DNA of 64,000 bases from Winogradskyella jejuensis (GTDB lineage Bacteria; Bacteroidota; Bacteroidia; Flavobacteriales; Flavobacteriaceae). This document shows, piece after piece, positions 1 through 7,765 of this stretch. Each line of letters begins with the position of its first letter. The stretch's first letter is position 1. The stretch is from assembly GCF_900129745.1 (NCBI RefSeq), contig NZ_FQWS01000001.1, positions 496,001 to 560,000 of the forward strand, in the 5' to 3' direction. The position numbers and the translations under genes are program-made. The notes beneath the pieces are model-generated. The model was given only the letters and a program-made list of their open reading frames with translations, made no database searches and had not been told where the DNA came from.

Positions 1-1
1 T

Positions 2-1861
2 ATACACAGTAATTTAAAAGAATACCCAACAGCTCTAGAATTTTTTGGTTATGCACTAGATAACTTTCAAGAGCCAAATGCAGAAAAATATCAAGCTGAA
101 GTTAATCTTAACGAAGCACGTGTATACCTCAAAATTAATCAAATAGATAATGCCAAAAGCAAATTAGAACGTGCTATAGTTGTGGCTAAAAAACATGAGC
201 TCAATAGAGTTTTAAGCAGTAGCTACATACACAATGCAAAAGCGTACTATGCCAAATCCGAGTACAATTTGGCATTAGACCAAGCTAAAGAAGGTTTGGA
301 TATAGCACTAGAAGATAAATCTATAGAAAATATTAACGATGCCTATCTGACTTTGAGTAAAATTTACCAAAGCAAAAATCAGTACAAGTCAGCAAACCTT
401 TACCTCAACAAGCATTTACATTTGTCAGACTCAATACTCAATATTCAAAGAGAAAGTATGTCTTCTGAGAAAAATGCAAAATTTGTATCAGCTTATCAAA
501 GTGCAGAAAACCAACAATTACAAAACCAAATTACTGAAGCTGATGCAGATACTAATTTAGCGAGGATAACTACTATTTTAAGTATCTCGTTAATTACAAT
601 TCTGTCTCTGTTAACGCTTTCGTTATACAAAAACAATAATATTAGACTGCGCACAAATAATATGCTTCAGATTAAAAACGACGAGCTTATTGTTGCTAAA
701 GAAAAAGCTGAATTAGCTTCAAAAACAAAAGCAAACTTCCTATCTACAGTAACGCACGAGCTGCGTACACCACTTTATGCTGTTACGGGATTAACAAGTC
801 TTCTGCTAGACGAAGACCCTAAAGAAAAGCAAATTCCGCATTTAAAATCATTAAAATTTTCTGGAGATTATCTATTAACCTTCATTAATGACATTCTTCA
901 AATCAATAAGATTGAAGCTAACAAAGTGGAGTTAGACCCAGAAGATTTTAATCTAAAAACCAAGATTGAAAATGTCGTTGCTGCTTTAAACAACTCTGCA
1001 AAAGACAACAACACTAATATTCATTTTGAATATGAAGAAGGTCTCCCTGAAAACTACATTGGTGATCAGTTAAAAATATCTCAGATACTTATTAATCTTC
1101 TTGGTAATGCTATAAAGTTTACTAAAGACGGTGATATTTGGGTAAGAGTAAAAAAGAAATCTTCTAAGAAAGAACTTTACCAACTCTTATTTGAAATAGA
1201 GGATAATGGTATTGGTATTTCAAAAGAAAAACAAGAACAGATGTTCGAGAGTTTCTCTCAAGGCTCAATACAAATCAATAGAAAGTATGGTGGCACAGGT
1301 CTGGGACTTTCAATTGTTAAAGGATTAATGAAAATTCTAAACGGTAAAATTTCATTAAAAAGTCAACTAGGACAAGGAACCACATTCTTCTTCGAGCTGC
1401 CACTTAAGTATGTTGAAGCCAAGAAAAAAATAGAACCAAAAGAAAGTAAACACATAGAAAACATTAAAGCATTGGACTTAGAGAACATCAAAATTTTAGT
1501 AGTTGAAGACAACAAAATCAACCAAATGATTACTAAGAAAATTCTAACCAAAATGGGGCTTACCTGTGACATAGTAGACAATGGTGAGGATGCTGTTGAG
1601 AAGGTTAGAAATACTGAGTACAATGTTGTTTTAATGGATATTCATATGCCAGGAATAAGTGGCTTAGAAGCTACAAAGCGCATTAGAGGATTCAATAAAG
1701 AATTGACCATATTTGCGCTTACGGCCGTGACACTAGAGGATAAGATGCATGAATTTGATGAGGCTGGTTTTGATGATATTATTTCCAAACCTTTCAAACA
1801 AGAAACCTTTGAGAAGAAACTTTACGCAGCACTTTCTGGTAAGGCTGAAGCAACAACTTAA
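2..1861 (+). CDS. TPR-containing hybrid sensor histidine kinase/response regulator (5' end outside window)
   Basis: The reading frame is open from the first bases of the window, so the gene starts upstream; the first in-window start-like codon (GTG at 182) lies inside a helical TPR-like repeat region and is not the real start. The visible order is TPR-like helices, one membrane segment (about 560-630), a short coiled coil, HisKA with the phospho-accepting His in the HELRTP motif (codon at 755), an HATPase_c domain with N box (NLLGNAIKF), DNGIGIS and GTGLGLS glycine boxes, and a C-terminal receiver with the phospho-Asp in LMDIHMP (codon at 1637). There is no DNA-binding output or HPt domain, so phosphate probably passes to a separate partner. 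The signal is unknown. Its stop codon overlaps the stop of convergent lpxK. Confidence 0.93.
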   Translation: MHSNLKEYPTALEFFGYALDNFQEPNAEKYQAEVNLNEARVYLKINQIDNAKSKLERAIVVAKKHELNRVLSSSYIHNAKAYYAKSEYNLALDQAKEGLDIALEDKSIENINDAYLTLSKIYQSKNQYKSANLYLNKHLHLSDSILNIQRESMSSEKNAKFVSAYQSAENQQLQNQITEADADTNLARITTILSISLITILSLLTLSLYKNNNIRLRTNNMLQIKNDELIVAKEKAELASKTKANFLSTVTHELRTPLYAVTGLTSLLLDEDPKEKQIPHLKSLKFSGDYLLTFINDILQINKIEANKVELDPEDFNLKTKIENVVAALNNSAKDNNTNIHFEYEEGLPENYIGDQLKISQILINLLGNAIKFTKDGDIWVRVKKKSSKKELYQLLFEIEDNGIGISKEKQEQMFESFSQGSIQINRKYGGTGLGLSIVKGLMKILNGKISLKSQLGQGTTFFFELPLKYVEAKKKIEPKESKHIENIKALDLENIKILVVEDNKINQMITKKILTKMGLTCDIVDNGEDAVEKVRNTEYNVVLMDIHMPGISGLEATKRIRGFNKELTIFALTAVTLEDKMHEFDEAGFDDIISKPFKQETFEKKLYAALSGKAEATT

Positions 1862-2856
1862 TTTACAAAGTCAAGAATTAATTTATTAAATTCTGAAGAC
1901 TTATCTATGACAGTTTCTATAGCAATATAGAAGAGTTTATCCTGTAGACTTTCAACCACCAATAAACGCATATAATCTTTCTCTGTAGTGATAATAAGGT
2001 CTTTTTGCTCCAGTAATTCAATATCCTTTATAGTGAAGTTATAATGGTCGCCATACTCTAGGTGTTCAAAATCAAGACTTTTAGATTTAAAATGCCGTAC
2101 GAGTGGTTGAGCATTGGCAATTCCTGTCACTAATGTGAAATTACCCATAGCTTCAAGAGGCATTTCTTCAGAAGCAGATACCACTTTATCACTATAAGCT
2201 ATATGACTAAAAAATACGTGCTGATGTTCTTTTGGAGCAATTTGTTTTATAATAGTCTGCTTTTCAGCATCACCCAAATCATTAGGACATTTTGTAACTA
2301 TAATAGCATTAGCTCTATTGGCTCCTATCTTAGGCTCTCTTAAATTACCCGTTGGTAGCACAATATCTTTTGTGTAAAGATTTTTGTATGAGCTTAACAA
2401 AATATTGAATCCTGCTTTTACTTTTCTGTGCTGGTAGGCATCATCAAGAAGAATTATCTCGGGTTGAGGACTAAGTTGGCGTAATCCCGAAATACCATTT
2501 TGCCTATTTTCATCTACAGCAACATAAATAGAACGAAACTTATTATAAAACTGAAAAGGCTCATCGCCCAAGGTATCTACATTAGCATTTTCATCAGCTA
2601 ATAAAAATCCTTTAGTCACACGTTTATAACCGCGACTTAAAGTTGCAATTTTATATTGATTTTTCAATAACCTAACTAAATACTCTATCATTGGTGTTTT
2701 TCCTGTACCACCAGTACTTAAATTACCCACACAAATCACAGGGAAATCGTAAGATTTTGACGGCTTAATACCAGAATCATACAATCGATTACGCAACCAA
2801 GTCACCAAAAAGTAAATAGGTACAATAGGAAATAGAAGGATTCTGAGGATTTTCAT
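1858..2856 (-). CDS. lpxK: Tetraacyldisaccharide 4'-kinase LpxK
   Basis: This inner-membrane enzyme phosphorylates the 4'-position of the lipid A disaccharide precursor, the sixth step of lipid A synthesis. The N-terminus carries a hydrophobic membrane-anchoring helix (residues 4-20) followed by the Walker A loop in GNLSTGGTGKT (residues 44-54), typical of LpxK, and an LDDAYQHR motif of the family. Length (332 aa) is normal. The gene is alone on its strand; the divergent NIF3 gene begins 57 bp away. Its stop codon and that of the convergent histidine kinase share a TTAA palindrome, so the two transcripts must overlap at their 3' ends. Confidence 0.95.
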   Translation of the reverse strand: MKILRILLFPIVPIYFLVTWLRNRLYDSGIKPSKSYDFPVICVGNLSTGGTGKTPMIEYLVRLLKNQYKIATLSRGYKRVTKGFLLADENANVDTLGDEPFQFYNKFRSIYVAVDENRQNGISGLRQLSPQPEIILLDDAYQHRKVKAGFNILLSSYKNLYTKDIVLPTGNLREPKIGANRANAIIVTKCPNDLGDAEKQTIIKQIAPKEHQHVFFSHIAYSDKVVSASEEMPLEAMGNFTLVTGIANAQPLVRHFKSKSLDFEHLEYGDHYNFTIKDIELLEQKDLIITTEKDYMRLLVVESLQDKLFYIAIETVIDKSSEFNKLILDFVN

Positions 2857-2887
2857 GATAACGAAAGTAATATATATCTTTAATATT

Positions 2888-2895
2888 TATATTTG
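2888..2895 (+). promoter_or_regulatory. Putative -7 box (TATATTTG) of the NIF3-family gene
   Basis: The sequence matches the Bacteroidota sigma-A -7 consensus TAnnTTTG, 17 bp before the start codon. No clear -33 TTTG is visible, so this is only a plausible promoter. Confidence 0.4.
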
Positions 2896-2912
2896 AAAAA
2901 AACACAAATTCA

Positions 2913-4007
2913 ATGGTTGTACAAGATGTTATTAATCATTTACAGGATTTAGCACCTTTGGCTTATGCTGAAGATTTTGATAATGTTGGACTTCTTGTCG
3001 GCGATAAAAACCAAAAAATCACGGGTGTATTAGTTACTCTAGATACACTAGAAGCTGTTGTAGACGAAGCTATTGAAAACAATTGCAACCTTATTGTTAG
3101 CTTCCACCCTATTATTTTTAAAGGACTAAAAAAGCTAACCGGAAAAAGCTATGTAGAACGCGTAGTTATAAAAGCCATCCAAAATAATATTGCCATTTTC
3201 GCAATTCATACAGCGCTAGATAATGCATTACAAGGTGTAAACTCTATCATCTGTGACCAGCTAGAATTAAAAAACAAACAAATTTTAATTCCTCAAAAAG
3301 GCACTATAAAAAAACTGACAACTTATGTTCCTAAAGCCAATGCTGATGCTTTAAGACAATCATTATTTCAAGCTGGTGCTGGTAGTATTGGCAATTATGA
3401 CCATTGTAGTTTTAACGCTAACGGTATTGGAACTTTTAAAGGCAATGATGACTCTAACCCAGTAGTTGGACAACCTGGACAACTTCAAAAAGAAGAAGAA
3501 ACCCAACTCAATATCACGTTTCATAAACACTTAGAGTCAAAAGTTCTGAAAACCTTATTTCAAGCTCATCCTTATGAAGAAGTGGCTTACGAAATCACCA
3601 CACTAGACAATACCAATCAACACATTGGCATGGGTATGATTGGTGAGCTCAAAAATCCACAACCAGAAAAAGAGTTTTTAGGCTTTGTAAAGAAACGTAT
3701 GAATGCCTCCTCTGTTAGACACTCACAATTTCTAGATAAGTCAGTTAAGAAAGTTGCTGTTTTAGGAGGTTCTGGCGCATTTGCTATAGGTGCAGCTAAA
3801 GTAGCTGGAGCCGATATATTTATAACTGCTGATTTAAAGTATCACGACTTTTTCACTGCAGAAAAAGACATCGTTGTTGCAGACATTGGACATTATGAGA
3901 GCGAGCAGTTCACAAAAACGTTTTTAGTAGACTATCTCTCGAAAAAAATTACTAATTTTGCAATCATTTTATCAAACACAAATACAAATCCGGTAAAGTA
4001 TTTATAA
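2913..4007 (+). CDS. NIF3/YbgI-family dinuclear metal-centre protein
   Basis: This is a NIF3-like protein that forms hexameric toroids with a di-metal site; the family is linked to GTP cyclohydrolase I type 2-like folds but its substrate is unsettled. The N-terminal half carries AEDFDNVGLLVG and the metal-binding histidines in SFHPIIFKG and HTALDN; the C-terminal half has ITADLKYHDF and the DIGHYESE motif that supplies the last ligands. The middle (about 120-240) holds the extra ACT/CutA-like insertion with AHPYEEVAYE, seen in the long (about 365 aa) form of the family. It is followed after only 2 bp by the coiled-coil gene, so the two are co-transcribed; this pairing is common in Bacteroidota. 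Confidence 0.92.
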   Translation: MVVQDVINHLQDLAPLAYAEDFDNVGLLVGDKNQKITGVLVTLDTLEAVVDEAIENNCNLIVSFHPIIFKGLKKLTGKSYVERVVIKAIQNNIAIFAIHTALDNALQGVNSIICDQLELKNKQILIPQKGTIKKLTTYVPKANADALRQSLFQAGAGSIGNYDHCSFNANGIGTFKGNDDSNPVVGQPGQLQKEEETQLNITFHKHLESKVLKTLFQAHPYEEVAYEITTLDNTNQHIGMGMIGELKNPQPEKEFLGFVKKRMNASSVRHSQFLDKSVKKVAVLGGSGAFAIGAAKVAGADIFITADLKYHDFFTAEKDIVVADIGHYESEQFTKTFLVDYLSKKITNFAIILSNTNTNPVKYL

Positions 4008-4009
4008 TT

Positions 4010-4795
4010 ATGGCAAAAAAAGCTGAAGCTACTGTAGAAGAACGATTAAGAGCATTATACGATTTACAGTTAATCGACTCTAGAGTAGACGAAATAAGAA
4101 ACATCAGAGGAGAGCTTCCTTTAGAAGTAAGAGATTTAGAAGATGATGTTGCAGGCCTTAATACAAGATTAGAAAAACTTAACGATAGCCTTGAAACTAT
4201 AGACGAAGAAATTAAGTCTAAGAAAAATCAAATCGAAGAGTCAAAAACACTTATCAAAAAGTATTCTGAACAACAGAATAACGTAAGAAATAACAGAGAG
4301 TACAATTCTTTAAGTAAAGAGATTGAATTTCAAGAATTAGAAATTCAGTTAGCTGAAAAACACATCAAAGAATTTAAAGCTCAGATTGAGCAGAAAAAAG
4401 AAGTTATTTCTGAAACTAAGGATAAATTAAAAGACCGTTCTGAGCATTTAAAGCACAAGAAGAATGAGTTAGATGAAATCCTTAAAGAGACTGAAAAAGA
4501 AGAAAAAGCGCTAATCGAAGAGTCTGAAAAATTTCAAAAGAAAATAGAAGAGCGTTTAGTCTTAGCCTATAAGCGCATAAGAAATAACGTAAAAAATGGT
4601 TTAGCTGTTGTAGCCATCGAAAGAGGTGCTTCAGGTGGGTCATTCTTTACAATACCTCCACAAGTACAAGTTGAGATTGCAGCACGCAAAAAAGTAATCA
4701 CTGATGAGCACAGTGGACGTATCTTAGTAGACGCCGCATTAGCTGAAGAAGAAAAAGAAAAAATGGGAAAATTATTTATTAAGCTAAGTAAATAA
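4010..4795 (+). CDS. Coiled-coil protein with a cysteine-less (degenerate) C4 zinc-ribbon domain
   Basis: Residues about 10-185 form a long charged coiled coil, and the C-terminal about 65 residues match the zf-RING_7/C4-type zinc ribbon of the HP0958/FlgZ-CdsZ family (RGASGGSFFTIPPQ, then DEHSGRILVD). In typical members the four ligand positions are Cys; here they read Ser208, Ser211, Asp232 and Ser235, so no zinc can be bound in the usual way, although the surrounding Gly, Pro and GRIL residues are kept. It forms an operon with the upstream NIF3 gene (2 bp gap) and ends in a clear terminator. Function in Bacteroidota is unknown; relatives act as chaperone-like or RNA-binding factors. Confidence 0.88.
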   Translation: MAKKAEATVEERLRALYDLQLIDSRVDEIRNIRGELPLEVRDLEDDVAGLNTRLEKLNDSLETIDEEIKSKKNQIEESKTLIKKYSEQQNNVRNNREYNSLSKEIEFQELEIQLAEKHIKEFKAQIEQKKEVISETKDKLKDRSEHLKHKKNELDEILKETEKEEKALIEESEKFQKKIEERLVLAYKRIRNNVKNGLAVVAIERGASGGSFFTIPPQVQVEIAARKKVITDEHSGRILVDAALAEEEKEKMGKLFIKLSK

Positions 4796-4814
4796 TATAT
4801 ACCTTATAATTCTT

Positions 4815-4845
4815 AAAAGCCTCTGAAATTTCAGAGGCTTTTTTA
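4815..4845 (+). terminator. Rho-independent terminator after the NIF3/coiled-coil operon
   Basis: A near-perfect hairpin (arm AAAAGCCTCTGAAA paired with TTTCAGAGGCTTTT) is followed by a T run, 20 bp after the stop codon. Confidence 0.9.
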
Positions 4846-4883
4846 TTTAGGAAAATTTTAAAACCTTTAAAATTAAGGTTGGT

Positions 4884-4891
4884 TAACTTTG
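4884..4891 (+). promoter_or_regulatory. Putative -7 box (TAACTTTG) of msrA
   Basis: It matches TAnnTTTG and lies 31 bp before the start of msrA, directly after the upstream terminator, so msrA probably has its own transcript. A -33 element is not obvious. Confidence 0.5.
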
Positions 4892-4922
4892 TTCGACTAT
4901 TGAAAAAGAAAACAAAAACCCG

Positions 4923-5588
4923 ATGAAAAAACTTATTCCAATTTTAGGTGTTGCCCTATTATTTAGCTGTAATAATACAGCTCAGAATATAAACCAGAAA
5001 CAACAAGCTGTCATCAATGCAGACCCAATTGAAGTTCCTTTAAAAGATGGAAAAGCCCGTGCTTATTTTGCTAGTGGATGCTTTTGGTGTGTCGAAGCCA
5101 TTTACGAAAGTGTAGAAGGTGTTGAAGAATCTATAAGTGGTTACTCTGGTGGCTGGACAAAAAATCCAACCTACGAAGCCAGCAATACAGGTCGTACAGG
5201 TCACGCAGAAGCTGTAGAAATTATTTACGACCCCAATGTTGTGAGCTTTGCTACTTTGGTTGATGTCTATTTTGCATCACAAAACCCAACACAAGTTAAT
5301 GGTCAAGGCCCAGATAGAGGCTCGCAATATCGCTCAATCATTTTTTATCAGAACGATGAGCAAATGAAAATAATAGAAGAAAAGAAAGCGGCATTAGCAA
5401 AAGAGCTAGATGCTGAAATTGCGGCGGAGGTATATCCCTTCCAAAAGTTTTGGGTAGCTGAAGACTATCACCAAGATTATGAAAAACTACATCCTAATCA
5501 ACGTTACATACAAGCTGTATCAATACCAAGACTAAAACGCTTCCAAGCAAAAATGCCAGAAGTGCTAAAGAAAAATGCAAAGCATTAA
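4923..5588 (+). CDS. msrA: Peptide-methionine (S)-S-oxide reductase MsrA, lipoprotein form
   Basis: MsrA reduces methionine-S-sulfoxide in oxidised proteins. The active-site motif GCFWCVE is present with the catalytic Cys53, followed by the SGYSGG and GHAEAVE motifs and the YHQDY segment typical of the family. The N-terminus (MKKLIPILGVALLFSC) is a lipoprotein signal with the lipid Cys at residue 16, so this copy is exported and should repair envelope proteins; the usual cytosolic MsrA lacks it. It is monocistronic: a promoter box lies upstream and a terminator directly downstream. Confidence 0.95.
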   Translation: MKKLIPILGVALLFSCNNTAQNINQKQQAVINADPIEVPLKDGKARAYFASGCFWCVEAIYESVEGVEESISGYSGGWTKNPTYEASNTGRTGHAEAVEIIYDPNVVSFATLVDVYFASQNPTQVNGQGPDRGSQYRSIIFYQNDEQMKIIEEKKAALAKELDAEIAAEVYPFQKFWVAEDYHQDYEKLHPNQRYIQAVSIPRLKRFQAKMPEVLKKNAKH

Positions 5589-5593
5589 AACAT

Positions 5594-5626
5594 AAACCCG
5601 TTAGAAATTCTAGCGGGTTTTTTTAT
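5594..5626 (+). terminator. Rho-independent terminator of msrA
   Basis: An inverted repeat AAACCCGTTAGA/TCTAGCGGGTTT (one G-T pair) is followed by a run of T, starting 6 bp after the msrA stop. Confidence 0.88.
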
Positions 5627-5666
5627 TTTTAGTAAATTTCTACTATTAACTAAATTAAAAAAAGAG

Positions 5667-6038
5667 ATGAAAGTCACAGCCAAAAAAAATGAACAAGTCG
5701 CCAATATGGTATTTGCTTCAATCTATCCGCACTACTTAAGTAGAATAGAAAAAAACGGCAGAACAAAAGAAGAACTCAACCAAGTTATAGAATGGCTTAC
5801 AGGTTTTGACGAAAAAAAACTACATGAGTTCATGGACAATAAAGTTACTTTTGGGACATTTTTTAAAGGAGCCAAAATGCACCCTAACGCGCACTTAATT
5901 AAAGGCGTAGTTTGCGGTTACAGAATTGAGGAAATAGAAGATGAATTTGAAATCTATAAACGATGCCGGCAAATGGAAAAGCTAATTGACGAATTGGCAA
6001 AAGGTCGTAAAATGGAAAAAATATTAAGGGAAGGATAA
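5667..6038 (+). CDS. DUF2200-family protein
   Basis: A 123-residue soluble protein that matches the DUF2200 family over its whole length: an early FASIYPHY segment, the VIEWLTGF motif, the central FFKGAKMHPN and GVVCGYRIEEIED segments and the C-terminal IDELAKGRKMEKILR. The function of this family is unknown; it is small, mixed alpha/beta, with no signal peptide or membrane segment. It stands between the msrA terminator and a convergent methyltransferase that ends 5 bp away, so it is probably a single-gene unit. Confidence 0.85.
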   Translation: MKVTAKKNEQVANMVFASIYPHYLSRIEKNGRTKEELNQVIEWLTGFDEKKLHEFMDNKVTFGTFFKGAKMHPNAHLIKGVVCGYRIEEIEDEFEIYKRCRQMEKLIDELAKGRKMEKILREG

Positions 6039-6043
6039 AGACT

Positions 6044-6844
6044 TTAAACTTTACTCGCCTTAATCTCAAAAATCATAGGAAATAGTTGGTCTTTCATCTT
6101 GTACATTCCGTTTTCAGATTTAACTAAATCTGGGAAAACATTGTACGGACTTTCATCATATTCGTTTAAATAGTCTATTTGCAAACCCGCTTCAATAAGT
6201 GTATTTACAACGTCGCCTAAACCGTGATTCCAACCATATTCTTTACTCTCCATTTTTGAAGATTGGTCTGCATACGTGCCTTCATATTCATCATAAATGA
6301 CTTCATCTTGGCTGTAATGGTATTTCATTTCGGGTTTATCTTCGTTATAATCAAACATCCAAAGTATTGGATGAAATTCAACAATATAAAACACACCACC
6401 AGGCTTTAGGCGTTCGGCAATCATTTGCGCCCAAGGTTTTAAATCTGGCAGCCAACCAATAGTTCCGTAGCTTGTAAATACAATATCAAAAGTTTCAGAA
6501 ATATGTTTTGATGTGTCTAAAACATTACAGCAAACAAACTCTGCATCTAAACCCAATTCTTCATTAAGTTGCTTGGCCAATTTTATACCTTCATCACTTA
6601 AATCTACAGCAGTGCACTTAGCGCCCATCCGACTCCAACTCAATGTATCTTGCCCAAAATGGCATTGCAAATGCAATAACGATTTTCCTTTTACATCGCC
6701 TAAAGCTTTCAATTCATAAGGCATCAGAGAGCTTTTTCCAGCTTTAAAAGCTTCCATATCATACATATCGCTTTGGGCATGTATAGCTACTTTTTTGTTC
6801 CAAGTGGCTTTATTAGTTTCAAAATAGTTGGTCGAATCACTCAT
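6044..6844 (-). CDS. Class I SAM-dependent methyltransferase
   Basis: A 266-aa cytosolic protein with a Rossmann-type SAM-binding motif I (LLHLQCHFGQDTLSW), an acidic residue at the end of strand 2 (AVDLSD) and a post-I region typical of Methyltransf_11/25 families. The segment LKPGGVFYIVEFHP is the motif around strand 5. Nothing in the sequence shows the substrate. It is transcribed away from the adjacent lipoprotein gene, with a 44-bp shared upstream region, and converges on the DUF2200 gene. Confidence 0.85.
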   Translation of the reverse strand: MSDSTNYFETNKATWNKKVAIHAQSDMYDMEAFKAGKSSLMPYELKALGDVKGKSLLHLQCHFGQDTLSWSRMGAKCTAVDLSDEGIKLAKQLNEELGLDAEFVCCNVLDTSKHISETFDIVFTSYGTIGWLPDLKPWAQMIAERLKPGGVFYIVEFHPILWMFDYNEDKPEMKYHYSQDEVIYDEYEGTYADQSSKMESKEYGWNHGLGDVVNTLIEAGLQIDYLNEYDESPYNVFPDLVKSENGMYKMKDQLFPMIFEIKASKV

Positions 6845-6888
6845 GGTTGCTTAATTTAGCGTGTAATTTAAAATAACTTTTTCAAAAA

Positions 6889-7572
6889 ATGAGGTCGCTA
6901 TTCACAATTCTATATATCTGTTTGTTAGCTGTAAGTTGCAAATCGGATAAAAAACAAGACGCAGTAGACAACGTAAAAGAGGAACTTTCTATAGCTCAGA
7001 AAATTGCAAATGCCCACGGGTTTGAGAACTGGAAAAATGTAACCGAAGTACAATTCACCTTTAAAGTTGATAGAGATACTATAAAAGGTAATGGACGTTC
7101 TTGGACGTGGCTACCAAAAAAAGACAGCGTTTATATGCAAGCTGGAGTTCAGAATATAAAATACAGTCGCAAGAGTTCAGATAGTATTCCTTTAAATGTG
7201 GATAGAGCTTTTATAAATGATAAATATTGGCTTTTAGTACCGTTTCAATTGGTTTGGGATTCTGGTGCTACACTATCAGAACCAAAAAAAGCAAAAGCGC
7301 CAATTAGTAATAACGAAATGGATATGATAACGATTCTTTATCCTAGCGAAGGCGGCTACACACCTGGCGATGCATATGACATTTACTACGACAAAGATTA
7401 TATGATTAAAGAATGGACGTTTAGAAAAGGAAATACTCCAGAACCTTCTTTGTCCAATACCTTTGAAAATTATGAAGATTTTAATGGCATCAAAATTGCC
7501 ATCGACCATAAGAAAGATAATGGTAGTTGGAATTTAAATTTTACCGATGTAAATGTATTAACCGAAAATTAG
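6889..7572 (+). CDS. Putative lipoprotein of unknown function
   Basis: The start MRSLFTILYICLLAVSCKSDKK is a lipoprotein signal with the lipid Cys at residue 17. The mature part is 210 residues of mixed beta-rich sequence with many aromatic residues (KNVTEVQFTFKVDRD, GNGRSWTWLPKKD) and the pattern resembles LolA/LppX-like lipid-carrier folds of flavobacterial lipoproteins, but I cannot assign a family with confidence. It is probably a periplasmic or surface-anchored protein. The next gene downstream is kynU, separated by a structured intergenic element and a terminator. Confidence 0.75.
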   Translation: MRSLFTILYICLLAVSCKSDKKQDAVDNVKEELSIAQKIANAHGFENWKNVTEVQFTFKVDRDTIKGNGRSWTWLPKKDSVYMQAGVQNIKYSRKSSDSIPLNVDRAFINDKYWLLVPFQLVWDSGATLSEPKKAKAPISNNEMDMITILYPSEGGYTPGDAYDIYYDKDYMIKEWTFRKGNTPEPSLSNTFENYEDFNGIKIAIDHKKDNGSWNLNFTDVNVLTEN

Positions 7573-7585
7573 GGACTTTTAGCAC

Positions 7586-7649
7586 AATGTAAGTTTCACG
7601 TGGGTCTTGCGACTCAAAACGTATAGCTTACATTTTCCGCCTTCGGGCG
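7586..7649 (+). other. Structured intergenic element with stacked hairpins (possible small RNA or 3' UTR structure)
   Basis: A perfect 8-bp inverted repeat (AATGTAAG 7586-7593 with CTTACATT 7627-7634) encloses a 4-bp stem (ACGT 7598-7601/7619-7622) and a 5-bp stem (GGGTC 7602-7606/GACTC 7611-7615, one G-U) with a TTGC loop. It is followed by a CGCC-TTCG-GGCG tetraloop hairpin (7638-7649). A terminator comes right after. No ORF covers it. Confidence 0.45.
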
Positions 7650-7662
7650 TCTATATATTTTG

Positions 7663-7694
7663 AAGGTTGTCATTTATTTGGCAACCTTTTTTTA
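7663..7694 (+). terminator. Rho-independent terminator upstream of kynU
   Basis: Stem AAGGTTG (7663-7669) pairs with CAACCTT (7682-7688), loop of 12 nt, followed by a T tract. It closes the transcript of the lipoprotein gene or of the structured element upstream. Confidence 0.75.
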
Positions 7695-7732
7695 TTCAAT
7701 AATCTCAGTTTAATTCTTAAGCCTTAAATCCT

Positions 7733-7740
7733 TATTTTTG
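7733..7740 (+). promoter_or_regulatory. Putative -7 box (TATTTTTG) of the kynurenine operon
   Basis: It matches TAnnTTTG, 25 bp before the TTG start of kynU. A weak GTTTA at 7708-7712 could serve as the -33 element. Confidence 0.5.
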
Positions 7741-7765
7741 TTAGACACCATAAAACAACTAAACT

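Noticed and set aside
182..1861. Complete histidine kinase starting at GTG 182
   Set aside because: The frame is open upstream to the window edge with TPR-like helices, so the gene is truncated at its 5' end.
4010..4795. Frameshift or sequencing error as the cause of the missing cysteines
   Set aside because: The reading frame is intact to the stop, the flanking motifs are correct and the four substitutions are at separate codons, so an error is unlikely. The same pattern in AccD also argues against it.
6025..6040. Half copy of the same repeat at the end of the DUF2200 gene (AGGGAAGGATAAAG)
   Set aside because: Only about 10 bases match and no inverted partner is visible.
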